From JAXLRU01 sp046330935 (GTDB lineage Bacteria; Actinomycetota; Actinomycetes; Actinomycetales; Kineosporiaceae), in assembly GCA_046330935.1 (NCBI GenBank), contig JAXLRU010000007.1, positions 186,001 to 250,000 on the forward strand: a stretch of DNA of 64,000 nt, given 5' to 3'. A program made the translations under genes and the position numbers. Positions 31,320 to 41,227 of the stretch are shown in pieces. The first letter of the stretch is position 1, and each line of letters opens with the position of its first letter. The notes under the pieces are model-generated. The model was not told the origin of the DNA and made no database searches. It saw nothing but the letters and a program-made list of their open reading frames with translations.

Positions 31320-32909
31320 TCACTCGGCCAGGTCGACCGGGGTGGCGGAGGTGGCGGCGATCTCGGCCTTGACCGCCTCGACGACCTCGGCGGGAGCCGT
31401 GGAGTCGAGGGTGAGGACGCACAGCGCCTCCTGGCCCTCGGCCGCGCGCGTCACCTGCATGGCCGCGATGTTGACGTCGGCGCCGCCGAGCAGCTTGCCC
31501 ACGGTGCCGATCGCACCGGGACGGTCGGCGTAGCGGATGACCAGCAGGTGCTCGGAGATCGGCACCTCCAGGTCGAACCCGTCGATGCCCACGATCTTCT
31601 CGACCTGCTTGGGCCCGGTCAGCGTGCCCGCGACCGACAGCGCGGTGCCGTCGCCCAGGGTGCCCCGCAGCGTCACGACGTTGCGGAACTCCTCGCTCTC
31701 GGGCTCGGTGATCAGGCGGACGTCGATCCCCCGCTCGGTGGCCAGCACCGGGGCGTTGACGTAGGTCACCTGGTCGGCGACGACGTCGAGGAAGAGGCCC
31801 TTGAGGGCCGCGACCTGCAGGACCGAGACGTCGTGCTGGGTGATCTCGCCGCGCACCTCGACGTCGAACTGCACCGGCACACCGCCCGCGAGGGCGGTGA
31901 ACACGCGGCCGAGCTTCTCCACCAGCGCGATGCCGGGGCGGACGTCCTCGGCCACCACGCCACCGGGGGCGTTGACGGCGTCGGGCACGAGCTCGCCGTT
32001 GAGGGCGAGGCGCACCGACTTGGCGACGGCGATGCCGGCCTTCTCCTGCGCCTCGTCGGTGGAGGCACCCAGGTGCGGGGTGACCACCACGTTGTCGAGG
32101 GTGAACAGCGGGGAGTCCGTGCAGGGCTCCTTGGCGTAGACATCGAGGCCGGCACCGGCCACGCGACCCTCGGACAGGGCCGTGAACAGCGCGGCCTCGT
32201 CCACGATGCCGCCGCGGGCGGCGTTGATGATGCGCACGCTCGGCTTGACCTTGCGCAGCGCCTCCTCGCCGATGAGGCCCACGGTCTCGGGCGTCTTGGG
32301 CAGGTGCACCGTGATGAAGTCGGACTCGGCGAGCAGCTCGTCGAGGCTGACCAGCTTGACGCCCATCTGCGCGGCGCGGGCGCTGGAGACGTAGGGGTCG
32401 TACGCGATCACCTTGGTGCCGAAGGCCGACAGGCGCTGCGCCACGAGGACGCCGATGCGCCCCAGACCGACGACGCCCACGGTCTTCTCGTAGATCTCGA
32501 CGCCGGAGTACTTCGACCGCTTCCACTGCGCGTCCTTGAGGGCGGCGTGGGCCTGCGGGATGTTGCGAGCCGAGGCCACGAGCAGGCCGACGGCGAGCTC
32601 CGCGGCACTGACGATGTTCGACGTCGGCGCGTTGACGACCATGACGCCGTGCTGCGTGGCGGCCTTCACGTCGACGTTGTCGAGGCCGACCCCGGCGCGG
32701 GCGACGATGCGCAGCTTCTTGGCGGCGCCCAGGGCCTCGGCGTCGACCTTGGTGGCCGAGCGGATGAGGATGGCGTCGACGTCGGCGATCGCGGTCAGCA
32801 GCTGGGACCGGTCGGAACCGTCGCAGGAGCGGATCTCGAAGTCGGGCCCCAGGGCCGCGACGGTGGCGGGCGAGAGCTCCTCGGCGATCAGCACGACGGG
32901 CTTGGTCAC
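31320..32909 (-). CDS. serA: D-3-phosphoglycerate dehydrogenase
   Basis: SerA oxidises 3-phosphoglycerate, the first step of serine synthesis. The 529-residue protein is the long (type 1) form, as in Mycobacterium tuberculosis: substrate domain at the ends of the first 310 residues, NAD-binding VGVVGLGRIGVLVAQRL, catalytic ARGGIVDEAALFTAL and HLGASTDEAQEKAGI, then an intervening ASB domain (about 320-450) and a C-terminal ACT domain (HLLVIRYADRPGAIGTVGKLLG) for serine feedback. GTG 32909 has GGAGGACC upstream. It sits amid the branched-chain genes but has its own promoter region at 32910-33115, where I see no other feature. Confidence 0.96.
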   Translation of the reverse strand: MTKPVVLIAEELSPATVAALGPDFEIRSCDGSDRSQLLTAIADVDAILIRSATKVDAEALGAAKKLRIVARAGVGLDNVDVKAATQHGVMVVNAPTSNIVSAAELAVGLLVASARNIPQAHAALKDAQWKRSKYSGVEIYEKTVGVVGLGRIGVLVAQRLSAFGTKVIAYDPYVSSARAAQMGVKLVSLDELLAESDFITVHLPKTPETVGLIGEEALRKVKPSVRIINAARGGIVDEAALFTALSEGRVAGAGLDVYAKEPCTDSPLFTLDNVVVTPHLGASTDEAQEKAGIAVAKSVRLALNGELVPDAVNAPGGVVAEDVRPGIALVEKLGRVFTALAGGVPVQFDVEVRGEITQHDVSVLQVAALKGLFLDVVADQVTYVNAPVLATERGIDVRLITEPESEEFRNVVTLRGTLGDGTALSVAGTLTGPKQVEKIVGIDGFDLEVPISEHLLVIRYADRPGAIGTVGKLLGGADVNIAAMQVTRAAEGQEALCVLTLDSTAPAEVVEAVKAEIAATSATPVDLAE

Positions 32910-33115
32910 GACGGGTCCTCCGACTCGGGATGGGATGGATCAAAACCCGGTTCGAGTCTAGGGGGCCTTGTGAACGCCTTCACGAGCGTCCGTGATGTGG
33001 GACGAGCAGTCTCACCTCCCCCCGGTGAGCTGGACGGACGCCGGACGGGAAACGCGCGGGGAACAGCGCCGACACTCCCACGCCGACCCCGCGCGCCCTG
33101 CCCCTCAGCGCCGCG

Positions 33116-33406
33116 TCAGTGCCCCGAGGACCGCTTGGCGGCCGCCGAGGTGCCCTCGGTGCGCAGCGGGCGCCAGCGCACCCACCCGAGGAACCCCACC
33201 CCGAGCAGCAGCATCGACAGGCCCAACCACAGGTTCATGTCGAGCCCGTCGGCCTTGCTGTCGTCGATGAACGGACTGGCGACGATCAGCACCACCCCAT
33301 ACAGGGTGAACAGCCCTCCGATCAGCGTCCGCAGGTCGAACAGCGCCGGGACGCGCCCGTCGTCGCCGTCGCCCCCGGTCCCCTTCGACGCCTCGTGTTC
33401 GGTCAT
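33116..33406 (-). CDS. Small two-helix membrane protein, partner of symporter
   Basis: A 96-residue protein with a polar N-terminus, two hydrophobic helices (about 28-45, LIGGLFTLYGVVLIVAS, and 58-76, LWLGLSMLLLGVGFLGWV), and a basic tail. The pattern FDLRTLIGGLFTLYGVVLIVASPF is conserved in small proteins that follow sodium:solute symporter genes in actinobacteria. It starts 12 nt after the symporter stop, so they form an operon. It may be an accessory subunit, by analogy with the small partner proteins of other SSS transporters; the evidence is only position. Confidence 0.75.
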   Translation of the reverse strand: MTEHEASKGTGGDGDDGRVPALFDLRTLIGGLFTLYGVVLIVASPFIDDSKADGLDMNLWLGLSMLLLGVGFLGWVRWRPLRTEGTSAAAKRSSGH

Positions 33407-33418
33407 GACGGCCCCTCC

Positions 33419-35098
33419 TCAGCGGAAGATCACGGACAGGACGACGGTGAGCGAGATCGCCACGGCGCCGACGACGACGGGGCGCTCCCACCACGCGCGC
33501 ACGGCGGTGGCCTCGGCCAGGTCGGGGCTGTCGGGATCGGGCTCGCCCCAGACCAGGCCGCGCAGCTCCTCCCGCGGGCGCGGCGGGGTGACGGTGGTGA
33601 CGAGCGCCATCACGATCCACGCGACGACGACCGCGGCGATGGCGCCGTAGAAGTTGACCATCTGCGCGTTCACCTGGTCCGCGGCGAGGACCCGCCCGCC
33701 CGGGTAGAAGTACCCCAGCTTCGGGCCGACCTCGTGGAACACCAGGGCGGCGGCGATCCCGGCGAGCAGTCCCGCGAAGCCCGACCACGGCGAGGCGCGC
33801 TTCCAGAACAGGGCGAGGATGAACACCGCGAACAGGGGCGCGTTGAAGTACGAGAACAGCGACTGGATGTAATCCATGATGTTGTCGAACCCGGCGGCGA
33901 TGAACGCCGTCCCGATCCCGATCAGCACCCCGGCCACGGTGGCGAGCCGGCCCACCCGCAGGTAGTAGCGGTCGTCGCGGTTGCGCACCACGTAGGGCCG
34001 CCACAGGTCGTAGGTGAGGACCGTGTTGAAGCCGCTGACGTTGGCGGCCATGCCCGCCATGAACGCCGCGAGCAGGCCCGTGAGCGCCACCCCGAGGACG
34101 CCGTTGGGCAGCAGCTCGCGCATCAGGTACGGGATCGCCTGGTTGTAGTCGGCGTCCTCGCCGCGCATCTGCGGCACGATCGCGACGGCGATCAGGCCGG
34201 GGATGACGACCAGACCCGGGATGAACACCTTGGGGATGGCCCCGATCAGCGGCGTGCGTCGCGCGGCGGAGAGGTCCTTGGCCGACAGCGCGCGCTGGAC
34301 CTCGGCGAAGTTCGTCGTCCAGTAGCCGAAGGACAGCGCGAACCCGAGCCCGAAGACGATGCCGATCCAGTCCCCCAGGGGGTTGGACCAGCCCGGCGCC
34401 TGGGTGCCGTGCCAGGTATGGAAGAACGACGGGTCGTCCAGCTTGTCCTGCAGGCCGCCCCAGCCGCCGGTGCGGTGCAGGCCGATCACCACCAGCGGGA
34501 TCAGGCCGGCGAGGATGACGAAGAACTGCAGCACCTCGTTGTAGACCGCACCCGAGAGCCCGCCGAGGGTGATGTAGGCGAGCACGAAGGCGGCGGAGAC
34601 GACGATCGCCACCCACTGCGGCCAGCCGAGCAGGCTGCGGATCACCAGGGCCAGGGCGTAGAGGTTGACCCCGGCGGTGAGCAGCTGCGCCACGGCGAAG
34701 CTCAGGGCGTTGACCACGTGGGTCGGCGCGTTGAAGCGGCGCCGCATGTACTCGGGGACGCTGTGCACCCGCGAGGAGTAGTAGAAGGGCATCATGAACA
34801 GCCCCAGGAACACCATCGCGGGGACGGCGCCGATCCAGTAGAAGTGCACCGTCGCGAGCCCGTACTTGGCGCCGTTGGCGGCCATCCCCAGGATCTCCAG
34901 CGCACCGAGGTTCGCGGAGATGAAGGCGAGACCGGTCACCCAGGCGGGCAGCGCGCGGCCCGAGAGGAAGAAGTCCTCGCTGGTCGCGATGGACCGGCGG
35001 GCCAGCAGGCCGATCGCCACCACCACCGCGAAGTAGACCGCGAGGATCCCGTAGTCCAGAGCGTTCACGTCGAGGCGCAGGTCCTCGGCGGCCGTCAT
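33419..35098 (-). CDS. Sodium:solute symporter (SSS family)
   Basis: A 559-residue sodium-coupled transporter with about 13-14 membrane helices. It starts LDYGILAVYFAVVVAIGLLARR and contains DFFLSGRALPAWVTGLAFISANLGALEILG in helices 1-2, VHSVPEYMRRRFN, TLGGLSGAVYNEVLQFFV and the long re-entrant parts of the LeuT-like fold. The layout is that of the sugar-transporting branch (SglT-like), but substrate cannot be read from sequence. ATG 35098 is taken; GTG 35107 lies closer to the GGTGGAG site. It is divergent from an NAD-dependent epimerase gene, so a sugar substrate is a reasonable guess. Confidence 0.88.
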   Translation of the reverse strand: MTAAEDLRLDVNALDYGILAVYFAVVVAIGLLARRSIATSEDFFLSGRALPAWVTGLAFISANLGALEILGMAANGAKYGLATVHFYWIGAVPAMVFLGLFMMPFYYSSRVHSVPEYMRRRFNAPTHVVNALSFAVAQLLTAGVNLYALALVIRSLLGWPQWVAIVVSAAFVLAYITLGGLSGAVYNEVLQFFVILAGLIPLVVIGLHRTGGWGGLQDKLDDPSFFHTWHGTQAPGWSNPLGDWIGIVFGLGFALSFGYWTTNFAEVQRALSAKDLSAARRTPLIGAIPKVFIPGLVVIPGLIAVAIVPQMRGEDADYNQAIPYLMRELLPNGVLGVALTGLLAAFMAGMAANVSGFNTVLTYDLWRPYVVRNRDDRYYLRVGRLATVAGVLIGIGTAFIAAGFDNIMDYIQSLFSYFNAPLFAVFILALFWKRASPWSGFAGLLAGIAAALVFHEVGPKLGYFYPGGRVLAADQVNAQMVNFYGAIAAVVVAWIVMALVTTVTPPRPREELRGLVWGEPDPDSPDLAEATAVRAWWERPVVVGAVAISLTVVLSVIFR

Positions 35099-35270
35099 GA
35101 GGTGCACGGCTCCACCTTCCCGCCGGCGGTCGTCCTCGACCGCGACGCCGGGCCCGTCGCCGGGCCGGACGCCGTACGGCGTCCCGATGGCGCCGTTCCC
35201 CGAAACGATCTCGTCATGCACGAGGGGCCGTGAACGTGCCCAGGACGTGACGGTGCGTAGCATGCGCGCC

Positions 35271-36314
35271 ATGAAGCTGCTCTTCGTCGGCGGGACCGGT
35301 CTCATCAGCACGGCGTGCGCGCAGGCGGCGCTGGCCGCAGGCCACGAGCTGTGGCTGCTCAACCGCGGCCGCACGGCACCCCCGCTCGACCTCGCCGGCG
35401 CGGGGACCATCACGGCGGACGCGCAGGACCCGGCCTCGATCCGCGCCGCGCTGGCCGGCCCCCACGCCGTGGACACCTTCGACGCGGTGGTCCAGTGGAT
35501 CGGCTTCTCCCCCGACCACGTGGCCGACGACGTCGAGACGTTCGCGGGCGCCGGGCAGTACGTGTACATCTCCTCGGCCAGCGCCTACCAGAAGCCGCCC
35601 GCGCACTACCTCGTGCGCGAGGGCTCGACGCCGCTGGACAACCCGTACTGGCAGTACTCCCGCGACAAGATCGCGAGCGAGCGGATCCTGGCCGACGCCC
35701 ACGAGGGCGGCTTCCCGGCCACGATCGTGCGGCCGTCGTTCACCTACGGGCTGACCCAGATCCCGATCCCGATCAACAGCTGGACGAAGCCGTTCACGAT
35801 CGTGGCGCGGATGCGCCGCGGGGCCCCCGTCCTGATCCCGGGCGACGGCACGAGCCTGTGGGTGAACACCCACAACAGCGACTTCGCCGCCGGCCTGCTC
35901 GGGCTGCTCGGCAACCCGGCCGCCCTCGGCCGTGCCGTTCACATCACCTCCGACGAGGTGCTGACCTGGAACCAGTTCCACGACCAGCTGGCGGCCGCGG
36001 CCGGCGTCGACCTCTCGGGCCAGGTGCTGCACGTGCCCAGTGACGGTCTCGTCGCCGCCGATCCCGACCTGCTGGGCGGCCTGTGGGGTGACAAGTCGCA
36101 CTCGGTGGTGTTCGACAACGCGCTGCTCAAGGAGCTCGTGCCCGGGTTCGAGGCACGGGTGTCGTTCGCCGAGGGGATCCGGCGCACCGTCGAGTGGTTC
36201 GACGCCGACCCCGCCCGGCAGCTGGTGGACGACGCCGCCGAGCGGCAGTGGGACGCCGTCGCCGCCATCTACCGGCGCGCCCTCGACGAGGCCGCGGCCC
36301 TGGCGGCGGGCTGA
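35271..36314 (+). CDS. NAD-dependent epimerase/reductase (extended SDR)
   Basis: A 347-residue SDR-type enzyme starting MKLLFVGGTGLISTACAQAAL with the GxxGxxS nucleotide motif. WIGFSPDHV, VYISSASAYQKP (active-site Ser) and YSRDKIASE (the YxxxK pair) give a complete catalytic set, followed by ATIVRPSFTYG and SWTKPF..., typical of the group with RNA-binding-like plant relatives. Reaction unknown; sugar nucleotide epimerisation or reduction. ATG 35271 follows TAGCAT (35258-35263) by 7 nt, leaderless; the upstream in-frame ATG is rejected. Divergent from the symporter. Confidence 0.87.
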   Translation: MKLLFVGGTGLISTACAQAALAAGHELWLLNRGRTAPPLDLAGAGTITADAQDPASIRAALAGPHAVDTFDAVVQWIGFSPDHVADDVETFAGAGQYVYISSASAYQKPPAHYLVREGSTPLDNPYWQYSRDKIASERILADAHEGGFPATIVRPSFTYGLTQIPIPINSWTKPFTIVARMRRGAPVLIPGDGTSLWVNTHNSDFAAGLLGLLGNPAALGRAVHITSDEVLTWNQFHDQLAAAAGVDLSGQVLHVPSDGLVAADPDLLGGLWGDKSHSVVFDNALLKELVPGFEARVSFAEGIRRTVEWFDADPARQLVDDAAERQWDAVAAIYRRALDEAAALAAG

Positions 36315-36365
36315 CACCGCGTCGCTTGCTCGTGTCCGCCGGCCGGAAACTCCGGACGGGGCCGC

Positions 36366-37229
36366 ATGAATCCGGTCTGCGCGGGGAACCCCCGGGGCGT
36401 GGCCCCCGACCCGACCGCGGACGCCGTCCTCCTGGACGGGCGCTACCTGGCCCCCCGTGGCGAGGTGGCGCCCGGCGGTGAGCACCCCGCGCGGGACACG
36501 CGCTTCGCCCGAGACGTCGTGCTGCGGCTGTGGCCCGACGATGTCTCAGGTCGCGACGCCTGGGCGGAGCACGTGGCGCTGCTCAGCCGTGGCGACCGTT
36601 CCCTGCCGCACCTGCTCGACGCGGGCGTGGACACCGGCTGCTGCTGGATCGCCCTTCCTCCTGCGGCTCCCCCGCCGGCACGGACCTCCTCCGGTGGCGT
36701 CGCAGGGGCCGCTTCCTCGCCTCGGGTGGCGGTTGCCTCGCGACGGCGCCGTCCTGCCCTAGCCACCTCCCCGGCGGTGGCGACGGGGCGCGCTGCGGGA
36801 ATGCGCTCGCACGCCCCTCACGCCCTCGCTGCGGGAGCCGGCGTGGCCGGCCTGGTGAGCGGCCTACTCCTGGGCGGGCAGTTCCAGGCCGAGGCGCAGC
36901 GTCCCGAACCGGGCGTCGCCCAGCTCGCCGAGCCCGCGCCCACCCCGACCGGCACCACGACGAGCGAGGCGGCCCTCCGCCCGGGCGCGGTCGTCGTCCA
37001 ACCCGCCGCGGTGACCAGCACGAAGCCCGCCCCCACCACGACCAAGGCGACGTCCGGGGGCGACCACGAGGTCGGGCGCGCGGCACGCCGGCCCGTCGCA
37101 CCGGCGCCCGGAGACGAGGGGCCCGCTCGGGAGGCGTCCCGCCCGGGTCGGGGCAAACCTGATCACGCCTCCGGGCCACGAGGCCCCCGGGCGGAGCGCC
37201 CGGGCCGCGAGCACCCGCGCCACCCCTGA
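36366..37229 (+). pseudogene. Decayed membrane-anchored Ser/Thr kinase-like ORF
   Basis: A 287-codon ORF. Residues 20-100 (AVLLDGRYLAPRGEVAPGG..., DTRFARDVVLRLWPDD, LPHLLDAGVDTGCCWIALP) look like the N-lobe of a PknB-type kinase, but the VAVK lysine is replaced (VVLRLW) and the glycine loop is poor. At about 36650 kinase-like sequence continues in another frame (PAGTDLLRWRRRGRF), indicating a frameshift, and the whole catalytic C-lobe is missing. Frame 1 then resumes with a membrane helix (ALAAGAGVAGLVSGLLLGG) and a Pro/Thr-rich outer region. It could be a pseudogene or a short pseudokinase; confidence is low. Confidence 0.45.
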
Positions 37230-37237
37230 ACAACGTC

Positions 37238-37272
37238 GGGCCCGGCACCACCGCGAAGGAGGTGCCGGGCCC
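37238..37272 (-). terminator. Terminator of the ilvBNC operon
   Basis: GGGCCCGGCACC (37238-37249) and GGTGCCGGGCCC (37261-37272) make a perfect 12-bp stem with an 11-nt loop, 18 nt after the ilvC stop. Confidence 0.75.
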
Positions 37273-37290
37273 CGGCGGTGGACCGGCGGC

Positions 37291-38319
<1,029 letters not shown>

Positions 38320-38408
38320 GAGGGCTCGTCTCCTTGGTCGTCGGCGTCGGGCGCCGTGCTGTCGCGGGAATCGTTCGTGGGGGCCGGGGACCGGCGGCAC
38401 CGGGGCCA

Positions 38409-38474
38409 CAGCCTAGGCCGTGGGCGTTGCCGCCCGTGACGCCGTCCCGGGCCGCGCGCGGCGGTCCGGGACGG
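38409..38474 (-). promoter_or_regulatory. Hairpin and possible internal promoter before ilvC
   Basis: CCGTCCCGG (38442-38450) with CCGGGACGG (38466-38474) forms a 9-bp stem 20 nt after ilvN. On the same strand TAGGCT at 38414-38409 could be a -10 box for ilvC. Together they would allow ilvC to be expressed apart from ilvBN. Confidence 0.35.
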
Positions 38475-38493
38475 CCTTGCCCGGGAGGGTGGG

Positions 38494-39006
38494 TCAGGCG
38501 CTGCGCAGGGCGCGGTCGCCGATGGCGCGGCTGCCGCGGCCGATGCCGACCAGCCCCGACTGCACGAGCTCGCGGATCCCGTAGGGCTCGAGCACCTTGC
38601 GGAACGCGTCGAGCTTGTCGGGGTTGCCCGTGACCTCGATGGTCATCGTGTCGGGTGCGACGTCGACGACCCGGGCCTTGAACATCTGCGCGGTCTCGAA
38701 GATCGTGCTGCGGCTGGCCGCGTCGGCGCGCACCTTGACCAGCAGCAGCTCGCGCTGGACCGACTGCGTCGGCTCCAGCTCGACGATCTTGATGACGTTG
38801 ATCAGCTTGTTGAGCTGCTTCGTCACCTGTTCCAGGGGCAGGGCGTCGACGTCGACGACCACGGTCATCCGCGACACGTCGGGGTTCTCGGTGGGCCCGA
38901 CTGCCAGGGAGTGGATGTTGAAGCCGCGGCGGGCGAACAGCCCGGCGACACGGGTGAGGACGCCGGGCCGGTTCTCGACCAGGACCGACAGGGTGTGGGT
39001 GCTCAT
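38494..39006 (-). CDS. ilvN: Acetolactate synthase small (regulatory) subunit
   Basis: The 170-residue regulatory subunit binds valine and activates IlvB. An N-terminal ACT domain reads HTLSVLVENRPGVLTRVAGLFARRGFNIHSLAVGPTE in pieces of the usual pattern, then VTKQLNKLINVIKIVEL; the C-terminal half (RELLLVKVRAD...PDKLDAFRKVLEPYGIRELVQSG) is the second ACT-like domain. ATG 39006, 11 nt after the ilvB stop. Length is normal for the short bacterial form. Confidence 0.96.
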   Translation of the reverse strand: MSTHTLSVLVENRPGVLTRVAGLFARRGFNIHSLAVGPTENPDVSRMTVVVDVDALPLEQVTKQLNKLINVIKIVELEPTQSVQRELLLVKVRADAASRSTIFETAQMFKARVVDVAPDTMTIEVTGNPDKLDAFRKVLEPYGIRELVQSGLVGIGRGSRAIGDRALRSA

Positions 39007-39017
39007 CGGGTTCGTCC

Positions 39018-40814
39018 TCACTCCTCGCGGTCCCACGTGGGGCTCATGCCGCGTGCAATCTGGATGTCGTCGTTGCTGACGCCGGCGGGGACCATCGGCC
39101 ACACCATGGCGTCGCGGTGGACGACGAAGTCGACGACGACGGGGACGTCGTTGATCGACATGGCCTTCTCGATCGTCGCGTCGACGTCCTCGGGCCGCTC
39201 GCAGCGCAGACCCACGCAGCCGTACGCGTCGGCCATCTTCACGAAGTCGGGGATCCGCCGGCCGACCGAGGTGTGCAGGTCGGTGTTGGAGTAGCGCTCG
39301 TTGTAGAACAGCGTCTGCCACTGGCGGACCATGCCGAGGCTGCTGTTGTTGATGACGGCGACCTTGATCGGGATGTCGTTGATGACGCAGGTGGCCAGTT
39401 CCTGGTTGGTCATCTGGAAGCAGCCGTCGCCGTCGATCGCCCACACCGTCGAGTCGGGCATGCCGGCCTTGGCGCCCATGGCCGCCGGGACGCTGAAGCC
39501 CATGGTGCCGAGGCCGCCCGAGTTGATCCAGGTGTTGGGCTTCTCGTAGGAGATGAACTGCGCGCCCCACATCTGGTGCTGGCCGACGCCGGACACGAAG
39601 ATCGTGTCGGGCCCGGAGATCTGACCGAGGCGCTGGATGACGCGCTGGGGCGAGACCTCCCCCGCCGGCGGCTCGGAGTAGCCGAGCGGGTAGGTGGAGC
39701 GCCAGTCGTTGAGCTGGACCCACCAGCCCTCGAGGTCGGCGCGGTGACCGGCCGCGTGCTCGGCCGCGACGGCCGAGGTCAGCTCGGTGATCACCTCGCG
39801 CGCGTCGCCGACGATCGGGACGTCGGTGCGGCGGTTCTTGCCGATCTCGGCCGGGTCGATGTCGGCGTGGACGATCGCCGCGTGCGGGGCGAAGGAGTCG
39901 AGCTTGCCGGTCACCCGGTCGTCGAAGCGCGCGCCCAGGCTGACGATGAGGTCGGCCTTCTGCAGCGCCGTCACGGCGGCGACGGTGCCGTGCATGCCGG
40001 GCATGCCGAGGTTGGCGGGGTGGCTGTCGGGCAGCGCCCCGCGGGCCATCAGCGTGGTGACGACGGGCGCGCCGGTCAGCTCGACCAGCTCGCGCAGCGC
40101 GGCCGAGGCGCCGGAGCGGATGACCCCGCCGCCGACGTAGAGGACCGGCCGGCGGGACTCGACGAGCAGGCGGGCGGCCTCGCGGACCTGCTTGCCGTGC
40201 GGCTTGGTGACCGGGCGGTAGCCGGGCAGGTCGATCCGGTCGGGCCAGGCGAAGCGCGTCTGCGCCTGCAGGGCGTCCTTGGACACGTCGACGAGGACGG
40301 GGCCGGGACGGCCGGTGCTGGCCAGGTGGAAGGCCTCGGCGATCGTCTGCGGGATCTGCGCCGCGTCGGTGACGAGGAAGTTGTGCTTGGTGATCGGCAG
40401 CGTGATCCCCGAGATGTCCGCCTCCTGGAAGGCGTCGGTACCGATCAGCGGGCTGGAGACCTGCCCGGTGATGGCCACCATGGGGATCGAGTCCATGTAC
40501 GCGTCGGCGATCGGCGTCACCAGGTTCGTGGCGCCCGGCCCCGAGGTGGCCATGCAGACGCCGACCTTGCCGGTGGCGTGCGCGTACCCCTCGGCCGCGT
40601 GCCCGGCGCCCTGCTCGTGACGCACGAGGACGTGGCGCACCGTCGGGGAGTCCATCAGCGGGTCGTAGAGCGGGAGGATCGCGCCGCCCGGGATGCCGAA
40701 GACGGTCTCCACGCCCTGGGTCTCCAGCGACCGGACGAGGCTCTGGGCCCCGGTCATCGGTTCACCCACGGGCGGAGCGGGTCGGGCTGAGTCGCTGCTG
40801 CGGTGGCCTGACAT
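39018..40814 (-). CDS. ilvB: Acetolactate synthase large (catalytic) subunit
   Basis: IlvB condenses two pyruvates, or pyruvate and 2-oxobutanoate, using TPP and FAD. The 598-residue protein has GVETVFGIPGGAILPLYD with the catalytic glutamate in RHEQGAGHAAEGYA, GPGATNLVTPIADAYMDSIP, and the TPP motif GDGCFQMTNQELATC...NNSSLG. ATG 40814 has GGAGGAGA 8 nt upstream. First gene of ilvBNC. A leader ORF and terminator just upstream predict attenuation by leucine/valine. The 2-oxobutanoate for the isoleucine branch can come from CimA, LeuCD and LeuB in this window. Confidence 0.96.
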   Translation of the reverse strand: MSGHRSSDSARPAPPVGEPMTGAQSLVRSLETQGVETVFGIPGGAILPLYDPLMDSPTVRHVLVRHEQGAGHAAEGYAHATGKVGVCMATSGPGATNLVTPIADAYMDSIPMVAITGQVSSPLIGTDAFQEADISGITLPITKHNFLVTDAAQIPQTIAEAFHLASTGRPGPVLVDVSKDALQAQTRFAWPDRIDLPGYRPVTKPHGKQVREAARLLVESRRPVLYVGGGVIRSGASAALRELVELTGAPVVTTLMARGALPDSHPANLGMPGMHGTVAAVTALQKADLIVSLGARFDDRVTGKLDSFAPHAAIVHADIDPAEIGKNRRTDVPIVGDAREVITELTSAVAAEHAAGHRADLEGWWVQLNDWRSTYPLGYSEPPAGEVSPQRVIQRLGQISGPDTIFVSGVGQHQMWGAQFISYEKPNTWINSGGLGTMGFSVPAAMGAKAGMPDSTVWAIDGDGCFQMTNQELATCVINDIPIKVAVINNSSLGMVRQWQTLFYNERYSNTDLHTSVGRRIPDFVKMADAYGCVGLRCERPEDVDATIEKAMSINDVPVVVDFVVHRDAMVWPMVPAGVSNDDIQIARGMSPTWDREE

Positions 40815-40892
40815 CGGGCCTCTCCTCCGGTCTGCGATCACCGGCTGGTCCTCGCCGGCTGGTTCGTCTCACAAGGGCTTCGGGGACGAAAA

Positions 40893-40924
40893 GACCCCTC
40901 GGCCCAATGGGCATACGAGGGGTC
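40893..40924 (-). terminator. Attenuator terminator in the ilvB leader
   Basis: On the minus strand GACCCCTCG pairs with CGAGGGGTC; the apex is GCCC/GGGC with a 3-nt bulge. It is followed by TTTT (40892-40889). It lies 30 nt after the leader stop and 79 nt before ilvB. The 3' arm and U tract, CGAGGGGTCTTTT, are identical to those of the cimA attenuator. Confidence 0.82.
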
Positions 40925-40953
40925 GCGCGCTCGGCGGGGTCATGGGGTGACCC

Positions 40954-40992
40954 TCAGCCGGCGCGCCGTCCGAGTACGAGCACGAGACGCAT
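40954..40992 (-). CDS. ilvB leader peptide (Leu/Val rich)
   Basis: A 12-codon ORF reading MRLVLVLGRRAG. The run Leu-Val-Leu-Val-Leu (codons 3-7) is what an attenuator for acetolactate synthase would need. It is followed by a terminator hairpin with a U tract. Corynebacterium glutamicum ilvBNC is controlled by attenuation with a similar leader. The ORF appears to start at the transcript's 5' end (see the promoter entry), so it would be translated without a ribosome site. Confidence 0.8.
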   Translation of the reverse strand: MRLVLVLGRRAG

Positions 40993-40998
40993 GGTGTC

Positions 40999-41028
40999 AA
41001 CGTGCCCTGCGGACCCGGGCCGTGTCAA
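40999..41028 (-). promoter_or_regulatory. Promoter of the ilvB leader transcript
   Basis: On the minus strand TTGACA (41028-41023) is followed after 18 bp by CACGTT (41004-40999), which ends 6 nt before the leader ATG. The -35 is perfect, the -10 weak. Confidence 0.5.
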
Positions 41029-41227
41029 ACCCGAACCGGGGTGTCTCGACATCCGGTGCGTGTCACGGCGCCCGTCCCCTGCGGCCCGAGCCGGTCGATC
41101 CTCGCGCACCGCCCTCGCCGGCACCGGGACCATCGTCGACCACCGCGCCGGAGGACGGCCCCAGCCCCGCTGGAGCCGAGGGCACACCGCTCGGGTTCGA
41201 GCTCGGGATGCGACGCCGGGAGCGCGC
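41029..41227. other. Intergenic stretch between ilvB leader and fabH
   Basis: No gene, terminator or clear repeat is recognisable here. Short open frames are present on both strands but lack ribosome sites and family resemblance. Confidence 0.6.

Noticed and set aside
40815..41028. T-box riboswitch upstream of ilvB
   Set aside because: There is no AG box or T-box sequence (UGGNACC-type); a leader ORF with Leu/Val codons explains the region better.
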